From positions 285,929 through 349,928 of the forward strand of contig NW_019775419.1 of the NCBI RefSeq assembly GCF_001039355.2: a DNA stretch of 64,000 nt, read 5' to 3'. The translations under genes were made by a program, and so were the position numbers. This DNA comes from Lingula anatina (Eukaryota; Brachiopoda; Lingulata; Lingulida; Lingulidae). Below, one piece after another: positions 11,980 through 23,242 of the stretch. The notes beneath the pieces were generated by a model. The model worked only from the letters and a program-made list of their open reading frames with translations, ran no database searches and was not told where the DNA came from. Numbering within the stretch: position 1 is the stretch's first letter; every line of letters begins with the position of its first letter.

Positions 11980-13150
11980 ACTAATGGTGTCTTGTGCTGA
12001 ACAAAATGTGATAAATTCCTTCCGGGACTGAATCTGTCTACTGGACCATTGATTGCCCAGTCTAAAGGTGTGCGAAACAGCAAACGTCTCTCCTGGGCTC
12101 CGTAACTCGAAAGCATCACGAATTGTGATTGAGCACAAGCTTCTCTCTTCCATGACTCGGGGGGGATTTACTCACCCCATTCAACAGCCTCAAAATAAAA
12201 GGTGATATCGCTATTCACAATTCACGATGCTTTCGAGTTACAGAGCCCTGGTCTGCCCTTTTTGACTTATAGCAGTATCAACAGGTCCGGACAATCCTGT
12301 CCAATGAGCAGATGTGCTTTATTTACATCTGGAATCTCTGTGATATTAAGGTTGTTGAGATGCAGCCAACGCTTCAATTCTACCTCATGAACTAGGCCTG
12401 AGAGATCAATGTTAAGCTCCTGTCTCACAATGGTTCTTTTGAGGTGTCTTGCTGTCCTGTATATCGCTAACTGCAGTGTAAGTAGTTGCCACTACAGTTT
12501 CTATCTGGAGCCTTTCTTGTGATATAGTGGTGAATTCTTTGTGGCATTTGTGTCCCATTGCTCCCAGTTTTCTACCGAGTTCTTCTGTGCAATAGGTGGC
12601 GTTTGTTCCAATATATGACATGGCAAAGTCTCTACATGGGAGTCGGAGTCTGGGTGTCTAATTCTAGCTGGAAAAATTGGGAGCGCTTATTTTCCTTCTG
12701 AGCTGTTTACAAAGTTGTTCATCTGCAGTTCAGATGCTGGTGTGTGCTGGTTGTTGGACTGTGGCACAACCGCTGGCGTAGTGTGGTTGCCCTGTGATGG
12801 ATTGTGTGTAGGAAAATGTAAAAACATCCATCCTTCCACCCTGCATCAGATGGTGCTAAGACATTTCTTGAGTCATGCCCCGTTGCAGTAATTCATCAGG
12901 CAAGTAAGATTTATTCCAGGATCTGCTGACTTGTTGTCCACTGTGTTTTTAAATGCTCTAATGCATGGCCAATATTGGAGTGGGTTTCCACCAAACTTCT
13001 GCAGTTCATTTCTTGGTAACTGCAAGGTGTCAACAACAGTGTGTTGTTGAATCCTGGATTCTCTAGCACTTAAGGCACTGGTGTTACAATCTTCAGGGGA
13101 AATAATACACCATGGCTCCCTCAATAATCTGGGGGGTTTAGATGGGCTTG
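11980..13150 (-). pseudogene. Degenerate BEL/Pao LTR-retrotransposon fragment (gag and protease regions)
   Basis: On the minus strand, 13124-12873 carries a gag-like segment with the LPRNELQKFGGNPLQYW signature of the Pao gag family (DUF1759). 12400-12265 carries the protease-linked HLNNLNITEIPD and AHLLIGQDCPD motifs (DUF1758), and about 12040-12005 the following RTPLDWAINGPV motif. These pieces are in different frames, broken by stops and by the MITE at 12095-12248. No reverse transcriptase or LTR is visible, so this is an old, inactive fragment. Confidence 0.75.
12095..12248. mobile_element. 154-bp inverted-repeat MITE, copy 2, nested in BEL/Pao remnant
   Basis: Same family as 1301-1452, with ends GGGCTCCGTAACTCGAAAGC and ...TTTCGAGTTACAGAGCCC. 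Recognisable BEL/Pao coding lies on both sides (protease motif to the right, its continuation to the left), so the MITE inserted after the retrotransposon. Confidence 0.85.
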
Positions 13151-13915
13151 AGGAGTGCTCTGGCTGATATTTCCTGTCTCTGGTACCTCTTCCTCTGCAT
13201 TTATTCTTCTTTCATAGTTACACTTAATTATTGATTAATTATTCTATTGTCTAAATTGTGGCTTCACCAGATGAGCTGTCAACCATGGTTAATACAGAAG
13301 GATGGCAATTATATAATTATGATTGATATTATTTAAGTTATATTTTACTGATACAATTCTAACCTATACAAGACATCTAGTCATTGCATAGCATCAATAA
13401 TTATCTGTTTATGTATTATTTGTTATTGTATTAATTTCCAATATATATATATATATAACAGGTCAACTCTTGTAGCTCAGCCTCCAAGGCATGTTTTTTT
13501 TTCCATCAGTCACAGCTGCTGATGCTCTCTCTATTTCCAGTTGAGCTTTTTTTTTTTTTTTTTTCTATTTTTTTCAAATTCCATCAGCAGTTGTTTCCTT
13601 ACTCTTGCTGCTGTGAAATGGCATCTAATTCTTTGTGTGGGTCAGGTTGTGTTGTCAGGAACACTTCGTCCTCTTCCTTTAAGGTATCCATATATTTCAG
13701 GAATATTAACGTCAGGAATATTGAACTGTAGCAAGGAGTTACAACAGAAACTCCTTGACTGTAGGAACTCTAAATTCTGGGTATAACAGAGGAGTGTTAA
13801 ATAATGCAGTCCATCAGGAATATCAAAGTCAGGAATTTTTAACTCCAGAAAATTTAAACTATAAGACGCGTAGTGTTAGGAAGGAAGTAAAAAGACTTGC
13901 TATATGATATATTGT
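13151..13915. other. Intergenic, no gene recognised
   Basis: AT-rich sequence with an (AT)n tract near 13441-13456, a long T-run near 13549-13564 and small local duplications around 13690-13760. No coding, RNA or element ends were recognised. Confidence 0.5.
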
Positions 13916-14290
13916 TTATTGTCTCATCAAGTATTGTGCACTCATCATTGACGATTTAAACTGAAATAAAACACTTAAGTCCTTTAATACAATAGATATA
14001 GAACCTAAATTACCACTAAAATATTCAAAATTGTTATAATTGAACGGCCAAAAACTAATTACATCAGCAGCTTTGCCAAGCTTTCTTCTTATTGCAGCCG
14101 CATGTTGAAGCATTGATTCTCTGCGGCGTTCGATAGCGGCTCCTCCCTTCTCTTTAGTTCCTTTGCATCTTTCTTCATTGCAGAAGGTGGTCTGCCTATG
14201 CATGGCCAACACGCCCTCTTGCAATCCTAAGAGCATTTGCCAACCGATTTGTAAGAGGTTCAAAACACGACATTTCGAATAGAATTCTTG
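13916..14290 (-). other. Unrecognised coding-like segment
   Basis: Minus-strand open frame of 115 codons whose central part (CKGTKEKGGAAIERRRES, then an Ala/Lys-rich helix-like stretch) has higher GC than the surroundings and looks protein-coding. A second, short frame starts slightly upstream with MSCFEPLTNRLANALRIARG. The two frames do not join without a splice or frameshift. I do not recognise the family; it may be a broken gene or chance. Confidence 0.2.
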
Positions 14291-14935
14291 AATTGAGATT
14301 TACGCAAATGTAAATCGAATACAGAAAAAGTGTTGCCGCATCGCAACTCGATCCCGTTTCTATCTATCTATCTATTGTCTTCTGCGCATGTGACGTCTCC
14401 ATGCATGGGATATGAAAAGTTATAAAGAGATTTTGATTATGACGCCTTGTTGCAAATAAAAACTTTGTTGTTGTGAAAAATCGTTTGTTGGTTTCATAAG
14501 TATTCTCTTAGATAATGACAAAATATTTAACCGTAGACATTACTTTAAGAATATCGATATCTTTAAAATGGCAGAATAGCCCCAATTTTTAAAAGTATAT
14601 CGAGCGAAATCTCGCCACAAATTGCTCCACTAAAATGAATTTCCATTGCATTTTCGATACTGCTTCCCGTATTGCCCTACTGCAAATGGCACTATTTTTT
14701 AAATTTTATTTCGGAACGGAATTAATCACTATCTCTCGCTAAGCTTCATTGAAGGAAATTAAACTGAAGAAGCCACTCGTTTATGTCCAAGTGGGTAGCC
14801 TAATGATTGCCACCGAAATCGAATTTCCAATAAGAGGGTCCCAGTGGGTATTTTTGTGACCCGTGAAAGCCACTATTTATTTCCCGACATGTGTGAAACA
14901 TTTATATTTTATTTAAATAAAGCGTGATCCGTGAA

Positions 14936-15110
14936 CAGGGGCGGATCCAGGATTATTTGAAGGGGGGTCCGCGGATGCGAAGCCGACCCCCCCCCCTCCT
15001 CCTCCTTTGGCGTGGGGTTCGGGGCCAGCTGAAGAGACCCGACATTTTTTGGTATTTTTGAGGGCGAACGGTGCCATTTGGCACGGTTTAGAACTATGAT
15101 GCAGCTAGTC
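14936..15110. mobile_element. Probable end of a hAT-type element
   Basis: CAGGGGCGGATCCAGG at 14936 is the kind of terminal repeat seen in invertebrate hAT elements, and the adjoining sequence is unusually GC-rich with a poly-C run. I could not find the matching inverted end, so only one terminus is annotated. Confidence 0.4.
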
Positions 15111-16005
15111 AAAATTCTAATTACAAGAGGGGACCAGAAATCTAAGGGGAGTGGATGAATACTAAGTGGTAAATAATAACTTGAACTATTTTTTTACACA
15201 ACGTGTTGTAGATCTACTTTATGAAATTCGCTCAGTTAGTTACATACAATTGCTATGCAGGGTTACTAAAGGTGATTTAATGAAACATCGCGCCAACCAG
15301 TGTTAGAAATAAAGGCTGGACCGTCTGCCCGGGGCTGACAACTTTCAGAACGGGCTGAGAAGTTTTCCCACCAGGCAGACATTCAGTCCAGCTACTTTTC
15401 AAGATGTCTGGACTTTCGGTACAGCAACTAATTTTCCTAAGAGGCAAACACTGGCGCCAACAGTTTCTTTCATAATTTTCAAAACAAGAGAAACTTAATT
15501 TAATATAAACATATACCAATTCTTTAAATTATTTTGCTCAGTTTTAATATTATTTGTGTTTTATTCGTGCATACACATTAATTCTCTAGAGTTTACTTAT
15601 GGAAAATTACCTTTAGATGTAACATACAAGAAAATTCAATAAACGTGTGGAAACAAATTTGTCCTTTAAAAGTGTCCATCTATGTTTTAAGAAGTATAAA
15701 GAAAGAAAAGTATCAATAACCTTATTACGGTTACGCTGTTCCGTAAGATTGAATGAAAATCTCGCCTTTTTATCACAATCCCGCCCCAGTTCGTTCATTC
15801 GACCTATGAAAGCTGATTTATATGCACAGTCAGGCAATGTCAATTATGTTGACTTTGAAAATTCCTTTTTTAATTCTATTCATTTTTGTTGTGTGTGCGT
15901 GTGTGTGTCATAATGACTTTATCAAACCCTAATCCTTTTTTCAAGATGGGGTTTGTTGTGCCTTCTCATAAAAAAAGTTTACCGAAGCATCCGCTGGGAA
16001 AGTAG

Positions 16006-16751
16006 GTGACCTCTTCATTATTATGTAAATCAGGTGACCGTTTTGGTGAGAGGTGCTCAGATAGGACCAAGGTCAGTAGAAGATGGAGAAGAAGGGTGTC
16101 CCATGCCATTTTACTGCTACTGCAACACGTAGGCCGAAAAGATGGCACTGAAACCGGCAGCATTTCTCGTAAGTTCCGTACAGATGATAAAAAAGTATTG
16201 TAGCATCTCTTAGTTTTGCAATGACGATATTTTCTCGAAATGGTGCACTCGAAGCATAATGACCATGGGGACATATAATTGACGTGAAGAATACTTTCTT
16301 TTAGCTTTCCCTCAGTGTCTTTTGGGCACCCTTTTGTTTCTGATACCATTAACTTTCCATGAGGTTTCAATACTATTAATACTAGTACATATACTTGTAT
16401 AATTTGCAATTTTAAGTGTAATTTGTTAATTATAACACAAAGGAAACTGACACGAATTACTGTAATGAACATGTACTGCTTTATCAGATTTTTAGATTTT
16501 TGTTTCATGAATGTGAATTTATTCCTTTAATTCCAGTGACTCTAAGTACCGTTTACGAAGTTACCAGAAGCGTCCCACTCAGAGACACGTTTGGTGTTCG
16601 ACACATACAGCCCCAAACCCATGCCAAGATTGCCTACTATATCGACGTTTGTCTTCTTGTCAATTTGCAGGGACGACATTTAGTACGGAATGTTATGTTT
16701 GCTTTTGGTTGTAACAGTCTGCTCCAAAACGTATATCAAATTAACAGTTGA
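16006..16751 (+). CDS. Hypothetical two-exon protein, about 125 residues
   Basis: Exon 1 16006-16168 ends at a GTAAGT donor; exon 2 16537-16751 follows a pyrimidine-rich CCAG acceptor. The join keeps one open frame to a TGA at 16749. AATAAA overlaps the stop codon at 16751. Exon 1 contains a basic block (KVSRRWRRR) followed by a hydrophobic run (HAILLLLQHV). No domain is recognised. The start codon is uncertain, the minus strand also has an open frame here, and the model rests only on splice signals and frame continuity. Confidence 0.3.
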
Positions 16752-16768
16752 ATAAAATGAGCTTTTTA

Positions 16769-16814
16769 TGTACAGACACAGATGTGTCTGTACATATAGC
16801 CATCATCTGCGTCT

Positions 16815-16864
<50 letters not shown>

Positions 16865-19693
16865 GCACTTTTACCGATAACACGATAAGTGGAAAACCAT
16901 TTTGCCTTTTGATTTGAAACTTGCAGAACTGATGAATATTCATAATACGCAGGTCAATTCGAAAATCAGCATGATCGGGTCACTCTTAGGGAATTTATGC
17001 TGTTTTTTCACTTTTTTCAACATATATGCAGCACCGATAACACGATAAGTGGAAAACCATTGTACCTTTTGACTTGAAACTTACAGAACTGATGAATATT
17101 CATAATATGCAGGTCACGTTCGAAAATCGGCATGATTGGGCCATTTTTAGGGAATTTATGCTGTTTTTTCACTTTTCAATATAAATGCAACACTGATAAC
17201 ACAATATAAGAAAAACGGATTGGCCAATTGGCATTATATTCACAGGAGTGGTCAATCTTACTAAAACGCAGGTTGAGTTCGAAAATCAGCATAATCGGGC
17301 CATTATTTTAGAAGTTATACTGTTTTTTCACATTTCCTCAGATTCAATTATTAGGCATGTTAACAGTTTCATTATTGAACTAATTAGATGCGTAAAAGTG
17401 TTTGTTTGATATTTCCTGCATCTTTACAACATTGTTAGTTGATTATGTAAAAAAACATGGTAAACTTGTTATCATGTATTGTGTAATAAAGTGTCAAAAA
17501 TGGAAATAAACTCATATCATTGCAGTTTGTCAGATTCAATCATCCACTATGTTCAGAATCTCAGAATGGAGGAAATTGGACATTTAACACTGTTCTATTG
17601 ATACTTTTCCCATCTCATCAATTTTCTTAGTTGGTCATATAAAAATGGCAGTAAAATGTTTATTTTGTTTTATGTTAAAAAAGTGTTAAAAATGGAAATA
17701 AACCCATTTCAGGACAGTGCTGTCTTGTTTACATTTTGGCATTTTCAAGATGTGACTTTGAAGTTCCATGGGCCTGAAGACCTTTGCTTGTCATGTTTTC
17801 TGAATGTCCATGTTACTAATATTTTATTAATAACATTTGATGGTTATTATGCTGTTAAACATTATGTAACGTTGCATCAAAATTTGAAGAAACCCCTATT
17901 TAGGGCACTGCTCCTATGATGACCATTTAAGGGAAAACATGTCACTTGCTGTTCTCAAACTTACAAGAAAGAAACATGGGTCTAACATACAGCCTCAGTA
18001 GGCAATGCAGTCTGTTTGGTAAATTTTTCTGGCAATTTAACAGTTTTTTGTGAAAATTTAATTTTTCACTTATTGACATTTTCAAGGTGCGACTTAGAAC
18101 CTCCACGGGCTTGAAGACCCTTGCTAGTCACATTTTCTGAAAATCCATGACACGTATATTTTATCATTTAAAATTGATGGTCATTATGCTGTTAAGCATT
18201 ATGTAATGTTGCATCAAAATAGAAGAAAACACAATATTTGGTGCTGCTGCCATGATGACCATTATGGGAAAACGGTGTTACTTATTACTGTCAAACTTTC
18301 AAAAAAGAAACACAGGACTAAAATGCAGCCCGAGTTGGAAAAGCAGTCTAATTGGCTTCTTTTTCTGGAAGTTATACACTTAGTGAAATATTCATTATCT
18401 TTTTGGCATATTCATTGTGGGACTCAGAGCTCCCATGGACATGAAGCCTAATGGTAATCAAATTTTCTACATGTCCATGCTATTTATAGTCAATAATCAA
18501 AAATTGGTGATAATTATTCTATAATTTATTATGTAATGTTACATCAAAATTGACAATAATCTTTTTGCACTGCTACTGCAAACATTATGAAAAGAAAACT
18601 GTGTTACTTATTATTATATTTAACTTATAAGTACGATTTTTAGGATTGGCATGCAGTTCAAATTAGAAAGCCAGGTCAATTGGGTCATCATTTTTATTAA
18701 ATTTATGCATTTTTTGTGAAATTTTCATTTTTCTCATTCTGGCACTTTCTAATTGAAAACTTGAACTCTGATGGGCCTGGAGCCTTATGCTTTTACTTTC
18801 ATCAGCGTTACCTGTTGTGCATAATTAAAATTTTATGTTGACTGTGCAGTTAAACATAATGTATTATTGCATCAGAATTGGGCAGTCTCCTGTTTTTGTG
18901 CATTATTGTTTTCTGCTTTTCTTAAGGTGTGACTTATGGGCCTGAAGACCTTTGATAGACAAATTTGTGTGGTCAGTCTGTTAATTCCCCTTGGGTATTC
19001 ACAAGGCTAATTTCAGTGCTATAAACTCATTTACCTAATTAAGTAGCCATTAATTGAAATTTCATAAAGCACACTTGTTGATATTTCCCTGTTAAGCTCT
19101 CTGCTAGATAACATAGTGTCCATAATAAGGAAGCAGTGAATAACAGCTTCATTAGAATTATATTTTTGTTGTTTCTATCTAATTTTTTCTCCAACACTGG
19201 CATTTTTAAGATGTGATTTTTAACTCCCATCCACCTGAGGCTGTGCACATTTTCAGTATTTCCACATAAGCAGCTGTATTGGTATTTATGTCTTTAAACA
19301 CGATGTAATATTATTTTATGCACTGTCATCATTTTTCATATATAGGGACTTTCATCATGTGAATTTTAACTCTCATGGTCCTGACATTGTAATCTTATTG
19401 AAAGGGTGGATTAAGACCATCTTCTGGGTCTCCTGGAAGACAGTCAGATTTTACAGTTTATATTAACGGGTTTCTGTTGGAAGACTATCAAAATGGAGGA
19501 TGGATCAACAAAGATACTTTGGAATACTGTCAGAAAATATCTCTGAATCTGCTCCTGTTATTGACCATGTTACCTGTTGTGCATGATTAAAAATCAGCGT
19601 TGACTGACTGTGCTATTATAAGCATTTATTATTGCATCAAAATTGACATAATGACCTATTTTGCATCTTTTTTTTCTGTTTTTTGTCTGTACA
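16769..19693 (+). mobile_element. Repeat-bearing element of diverged tandem units, about 2.9 kb
   Basis: It begins with a near-perfect 26-bp palindrome (TGTACAGACACA / TGTGTCTGTACA) and ends with TGTCTGTACA at 19684-19693. After a GTC/GCC repeat there are three tandem units of about 155-165 bp (about 16871-17330), each with the GAACTGATGAATATTCATAA or related core. Diverged units of about 330 bp follow (recurring CCATGGGCCTGAAG, TAATGTTGCATCAAAAT, TTAAACATTATGTAA). The same sequence in reverse occurs at 37084-37461. No transposase is visible; a non-autonomous, satellite-carrying transposon is the likely explanation. Confidence 0.7.
16810..16865. repeat. GTC/GCC trinucleotide microsatellite
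   Basis: Alternating GTCGTCGCC units immediately inside the palindromic end of the 16769-19693 element; strongly GC-rich against an AT-rich background. Confidence 0.95.
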
Positions 19694-22469
19694 TTTGACA
19701 GCTTTGCTGCCTTGTTTATTTATTAAACTTCTCATAGAAATTGAATCCATACTAAACGTCCGCCCTGCGTGATGCTGGTTTGCTTCTTTTGCTATTTGTA
19801 CAGTAGTACAGTGTTGTGTCTGATCATGGTGTTATGGGGGTAATTTATGTATACTTTAGGGTCGGGGTTGATACCCTTCCCTTTTCGAACCTTTGAAGTT
19901 CTTATTTAACACAAATAATGTCTGTATAAAATGATAAAGTGGTTGTTTTAAATTTATCATATATTAATTTCCAAGAAGAGAAATGTTTTTTTATTTGTCA
20001 CTGAAAATATGAATCTATAAATCTATAAATCTAGGCAAATCTGTAACATGACACCTCGCTGTGAACTTGAAGATGTACTCTTAATCATTCTAAATGATGT
20101 TGGCTTCTGGGAAGGTAAGACATTGCAACCCTATTATGTAAATTGCATATAAGAAACTTTTAATTACATTCATCGTGTGATCAGTCAAAAAAAAGGAAGA
20201 GATGTAAATCTACACAAGGCGCTGCTAATAACACGTAGAATGCCTAGGCTTAGAAATCCCAAAATTATGTAATAGGCAAAATGTGCCCACGTTACTGCAG
20301 AATTGTCCACATGTACTGCTATATCGATATTTTAACAATTATGAATATGGCACTGTGGCTGTGGTTCTCGGTGTTTTCAGTGCTGGACGGGGATCAAATA
20401 TCTGTTTTCTGAAACAAAGTTAAACCATAGGATGGGGTAAAGATTTACCATCCGAAATAAAGATTAATTTAATATCGTAGTAGTAGAATGGAGATCTTTG
20501 TTGTGTATATGATAAGAAAACTATAGTTTCCCAGGATTGGGATCATTTATATGTCATTTAGGACTTAATTTTACAAAACAGAAATGGCGCAAAACAAAAA
20601 CGGGAAATCTCATTTGTCCATTAAAATGTTTCTGTAGGACTGATATTAATCATAGCCTATTGCATTCCATATTTTCAAAATCAATTGAACTGTCGCAAAG
20701 GTCAATTTTCGGGAAGTAAAGAGTATTCTGAAAGGATTCAATGATTTTTTTTTTTTGACTATCAACTTTCGTCTATTTCATCAAAGAGTGAACCATTTTA
20801 TCTTTATTTTAAAAGAATTCTGAAACGAAATCTATAGATTTTTAAAAATTGGATTATAGGAGATTTATTATTTTATCTGTTACATTAAAGTCCATTCTTA
20901 CAATTTGGTCAGTTGTTTAAGAATTTTTACGAAATTATCATCTAAAATGTCATTTCAAAGTTTTTTGTTCCTCTAAACAGTAATTTTAATATTCTTCCAA
21001 AGTGTATGTAAACCTAAATACTTCGTTTGGTTTTAATTTTTTTAATGAAAAATATGCCTAAAATGTGCAGAGGAGCGGTCTACAGTAATTAAAGTTGTTC
21101 TGTATTCTTTTAAATTTTTTTCGGGAGCAAGGGTGATTGAGAAAGACAGGCTTGGTTAGATATCAGTCCAGTATCCCTATCTTGTGTTAATTAAAGTTAG
21201 TGTTATCACTGAACACCGAGAACCAGAGTTAAAGTGACTGTGAAAAGTCTCTTCAAGTACACTGATTTTTGCGTAACCTTTTCAGTTTGGTTTGTATACT
21301 GATAGTCAATGAAAACGCATCATTTATTTATCAAATAATATTTTTGTTCCTTTGGTACATTAAGAAAATAACAGTTTACGTGTGAAATATGACCCATTAT
21401 TCAGTTACACAAGGTGAAATAAAGGTCAGAAAAGATAATTAAAATGCAAGGTCACGTAATCAAATCTCTTTGGTTCCGCCCATCCTCCAGCATCCCCAGG
21501 GCCCGCAGTCACTCTTTCAGTGTCAGACGTGGCATCACTGAACTTTTTTGTCATGTGTCGAGGAAATTTTAAACATCCGAGTGGTCAGCCCACTCTCTTA
21601 TGACCAAACAAGTGCATTTGTACTCGTTTAAATGATTGGAATCGATTCTCGGTAAAAAAAAAATACAGTTATTAGTTTTCTGATGCGTTTTCATTGACTG
21701 TCAGTATATATTATTCTGAATTATTTTAAGACTTAGGCTAATCTTGTAAACCCTCCGTCTTTATGTCGCTCCTGATTCCCATGCTTTGCAAATGTAAATT
21801 TTGATCCATAATTATGCCATATATTTATTTTCGGATTAAGTGCAAAGAAAACAATTTCAAAAATATCGATTGTCAAATTTACCAGGAATCTTACAAACAT
21901 GAAGAAATTTTGGCTACTGTTCGATTTAGTGTGCAAACGTCAACGAGACGACATAGGACAAGGTGTGTTTACATACTCCTGTGCGTTAGTGCATAAATGA
22001 CGCTTACAGCAGATTACATGCATTTGAAAAATTGTTACAACCTTTAAATTGGGACGGAAATATTTTGATGAAATTCGATGTAGACAAGGCACTAATGTCA
22101 ATTTTGAAAAGAGTTGCCATGTCCAATTTGTTTTAAAATAAATATAATTTGTCTATTATCAGTTCTTGTCAAAGTCTTTCAGATGTTATGTACTTGGAAC
22201 CTTTTTTTCATAAATCAAAGGATTCCGTCGTATAGTAACAATGTTCAAAATGCATAAAAGCTTCGACTTGTTTTATTTACAGATATAAAGCGTCTTTTTT
22301 TTTGGTTTGTTTGTTTGTTAAATTTTAATGTATATTAATTTGAGCACAAAATGTTCCATTTATAATTTTTGTATACATTTTAATGCTGTAAATAATTCAT
22401 TTTGACAAAAATAAACTTACAAAAAGCTTTACTTCGTTCAAAACTTGCAAAAGTTATTGAGTTTTCCTA
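19694..22469. other. Intergenic, no supported gene
   Basis: AT-rich, unique-looking sequence. One possible splice-flanked segment (20037-20116: acceptor ATCTAG, an ATG, then a GGTAAG donor) encodes about 23 residues, but no partner exons were found. Nothing else recognised. Confidence 0.5.
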
Positions 22470-22540
22470 TCTCATCTCGAACCCTCCACTTCATGCTTAC
22501 TGTCCTGCCGTCTTACCGACTGAGCCACTGACTCGACTTA
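22470..22540 (-). other. tRNA-like relic 1 (A and B boxes)
   Basis: Reads on the minus strand TGGCTCAGTCGG (A-box-like), then about 30 nt later GGGTTCGAG (B-box-like). The T stem does not pair, so this is not a functional tRNA. It may be a SINE head or a dead tRNA. Confidence 0.35.
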
Positions 22541-22624
22541 TTTTTCTTCGATCATAGGACCCTCTTATCGCAGTTTAAATTACTCATTTGGATTTTTTTT
22601 GTAAAAGGTAATTTGCTGGGACCT

Positions 22625-22690
22625 AGAAGCGCCAGGTTTCGAACCCAGGTCTTGCTGGGTCCGAGTCGCGCGTGCTATCCACTCTCCTAA
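22625..22690 (-). other. tRNA-like relic 2 (A and B boxes)
   Basis: Minus strand TGGATAGCACG (A-box-like) followed by GGTTCGAAACC, an exact B-box consensus. The T-arm stem is not complementary. Same orientation as the relics on either side. Confidence 0.4.
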
Positions 22691-22692
22691 GT

Positions 22693-23242
22693 GTTCCCGC
22701 CCACCCACCCCTGGTAGACTTTCCTTTTATAGTAAGCAAGGGAAATTTTTAAAAGCCCTTCTGATAAAGAATTTAATGTGTTCCTAGTACCCGAATCGAA
22801 CCCCACCCTTAGAGTTCCGCCGAGCCAATGAAAACGCTAAGCCATTGTACATATAATTGTAAAGTATTTTATTCGGAGTAAAATAATGTATTCTCATATT
22901 TTCAAACATCTACTTGTTAAAGATTTAAAAAATTTTTTTAAATATTTTAATCACAAGAAGTTTTNTAAGGGTTCCCGCCCACCCACCCCTGGTAGACTTT
23001 CCTTTTATAGTAAGCAAGGGAAATTTTTAAAAGCCCTTCTGATAAAGAATTTAATGTGTTCCTAGTACCCGAATCGAACCCCACCCTTAGAGTTCCGCCG
23101 AGCCAATGAAAACGCTAAGCCATTGTACATATAATTGTAAAGTATTTTATTCGGAGTAAAATAATGTATTCTCATATTTTCAAACATCTACTTGTTAAAG
23201 ATTTAAAAAATTTTTTTAAATATTTTAATCACAAGAAGTTTT
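22693..23242. repeat. Perfect 272-bp direct duplication around a single N
   Basis: 22693-22964 and 22971-23242 are identical as far as I can read, separated by six bases including the N at 22965. Perfect identity next to an N in otherwise diverged sequence suggests a gap-filling or scaffold-join artefact, not a biological duplication. Confidence 0.9.
22790..22850 (-). other. tRNA-like relic 3 (A and B boxes), duplicated at 23068-23128
   Basis: Minus strand AATGGCTTAGCG followed by GGGTTCGATTC. It lies inside the perfect duplication, so it is present twice in this assembly. Confidence 0.35.

Noticed and set aside
12202-12390. Plus-strand frame across the MITE
   Set aside because: It is antisense to the BEL/Pao protease motif and includes the MITE end.
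15966-16508. Minus-strand 180-codon frame containing a signal-peptide-like MAWDTLLLHLLLTLVLS
   Set aside because: No splice-consistent extension, no recognisable domain, and it overlaps the slightly better supported plus-strand two-exon model. The hydrophobic run alone is weak evidence.
16537-16720. Alternative plus frame with several cysteines resembling a secreted peptide
   Set aside because: It does not connect in frame to the donor at 16168 or to any signal peptide; chance cysteines are likely.
18206-18451. Protein-like frame shared with 37438-37184
   Set aside because: Not annotated as a gene: the similarity follows the DNA repeat on both sides and other units lack the frame. Kept only as part of the repeat finding.
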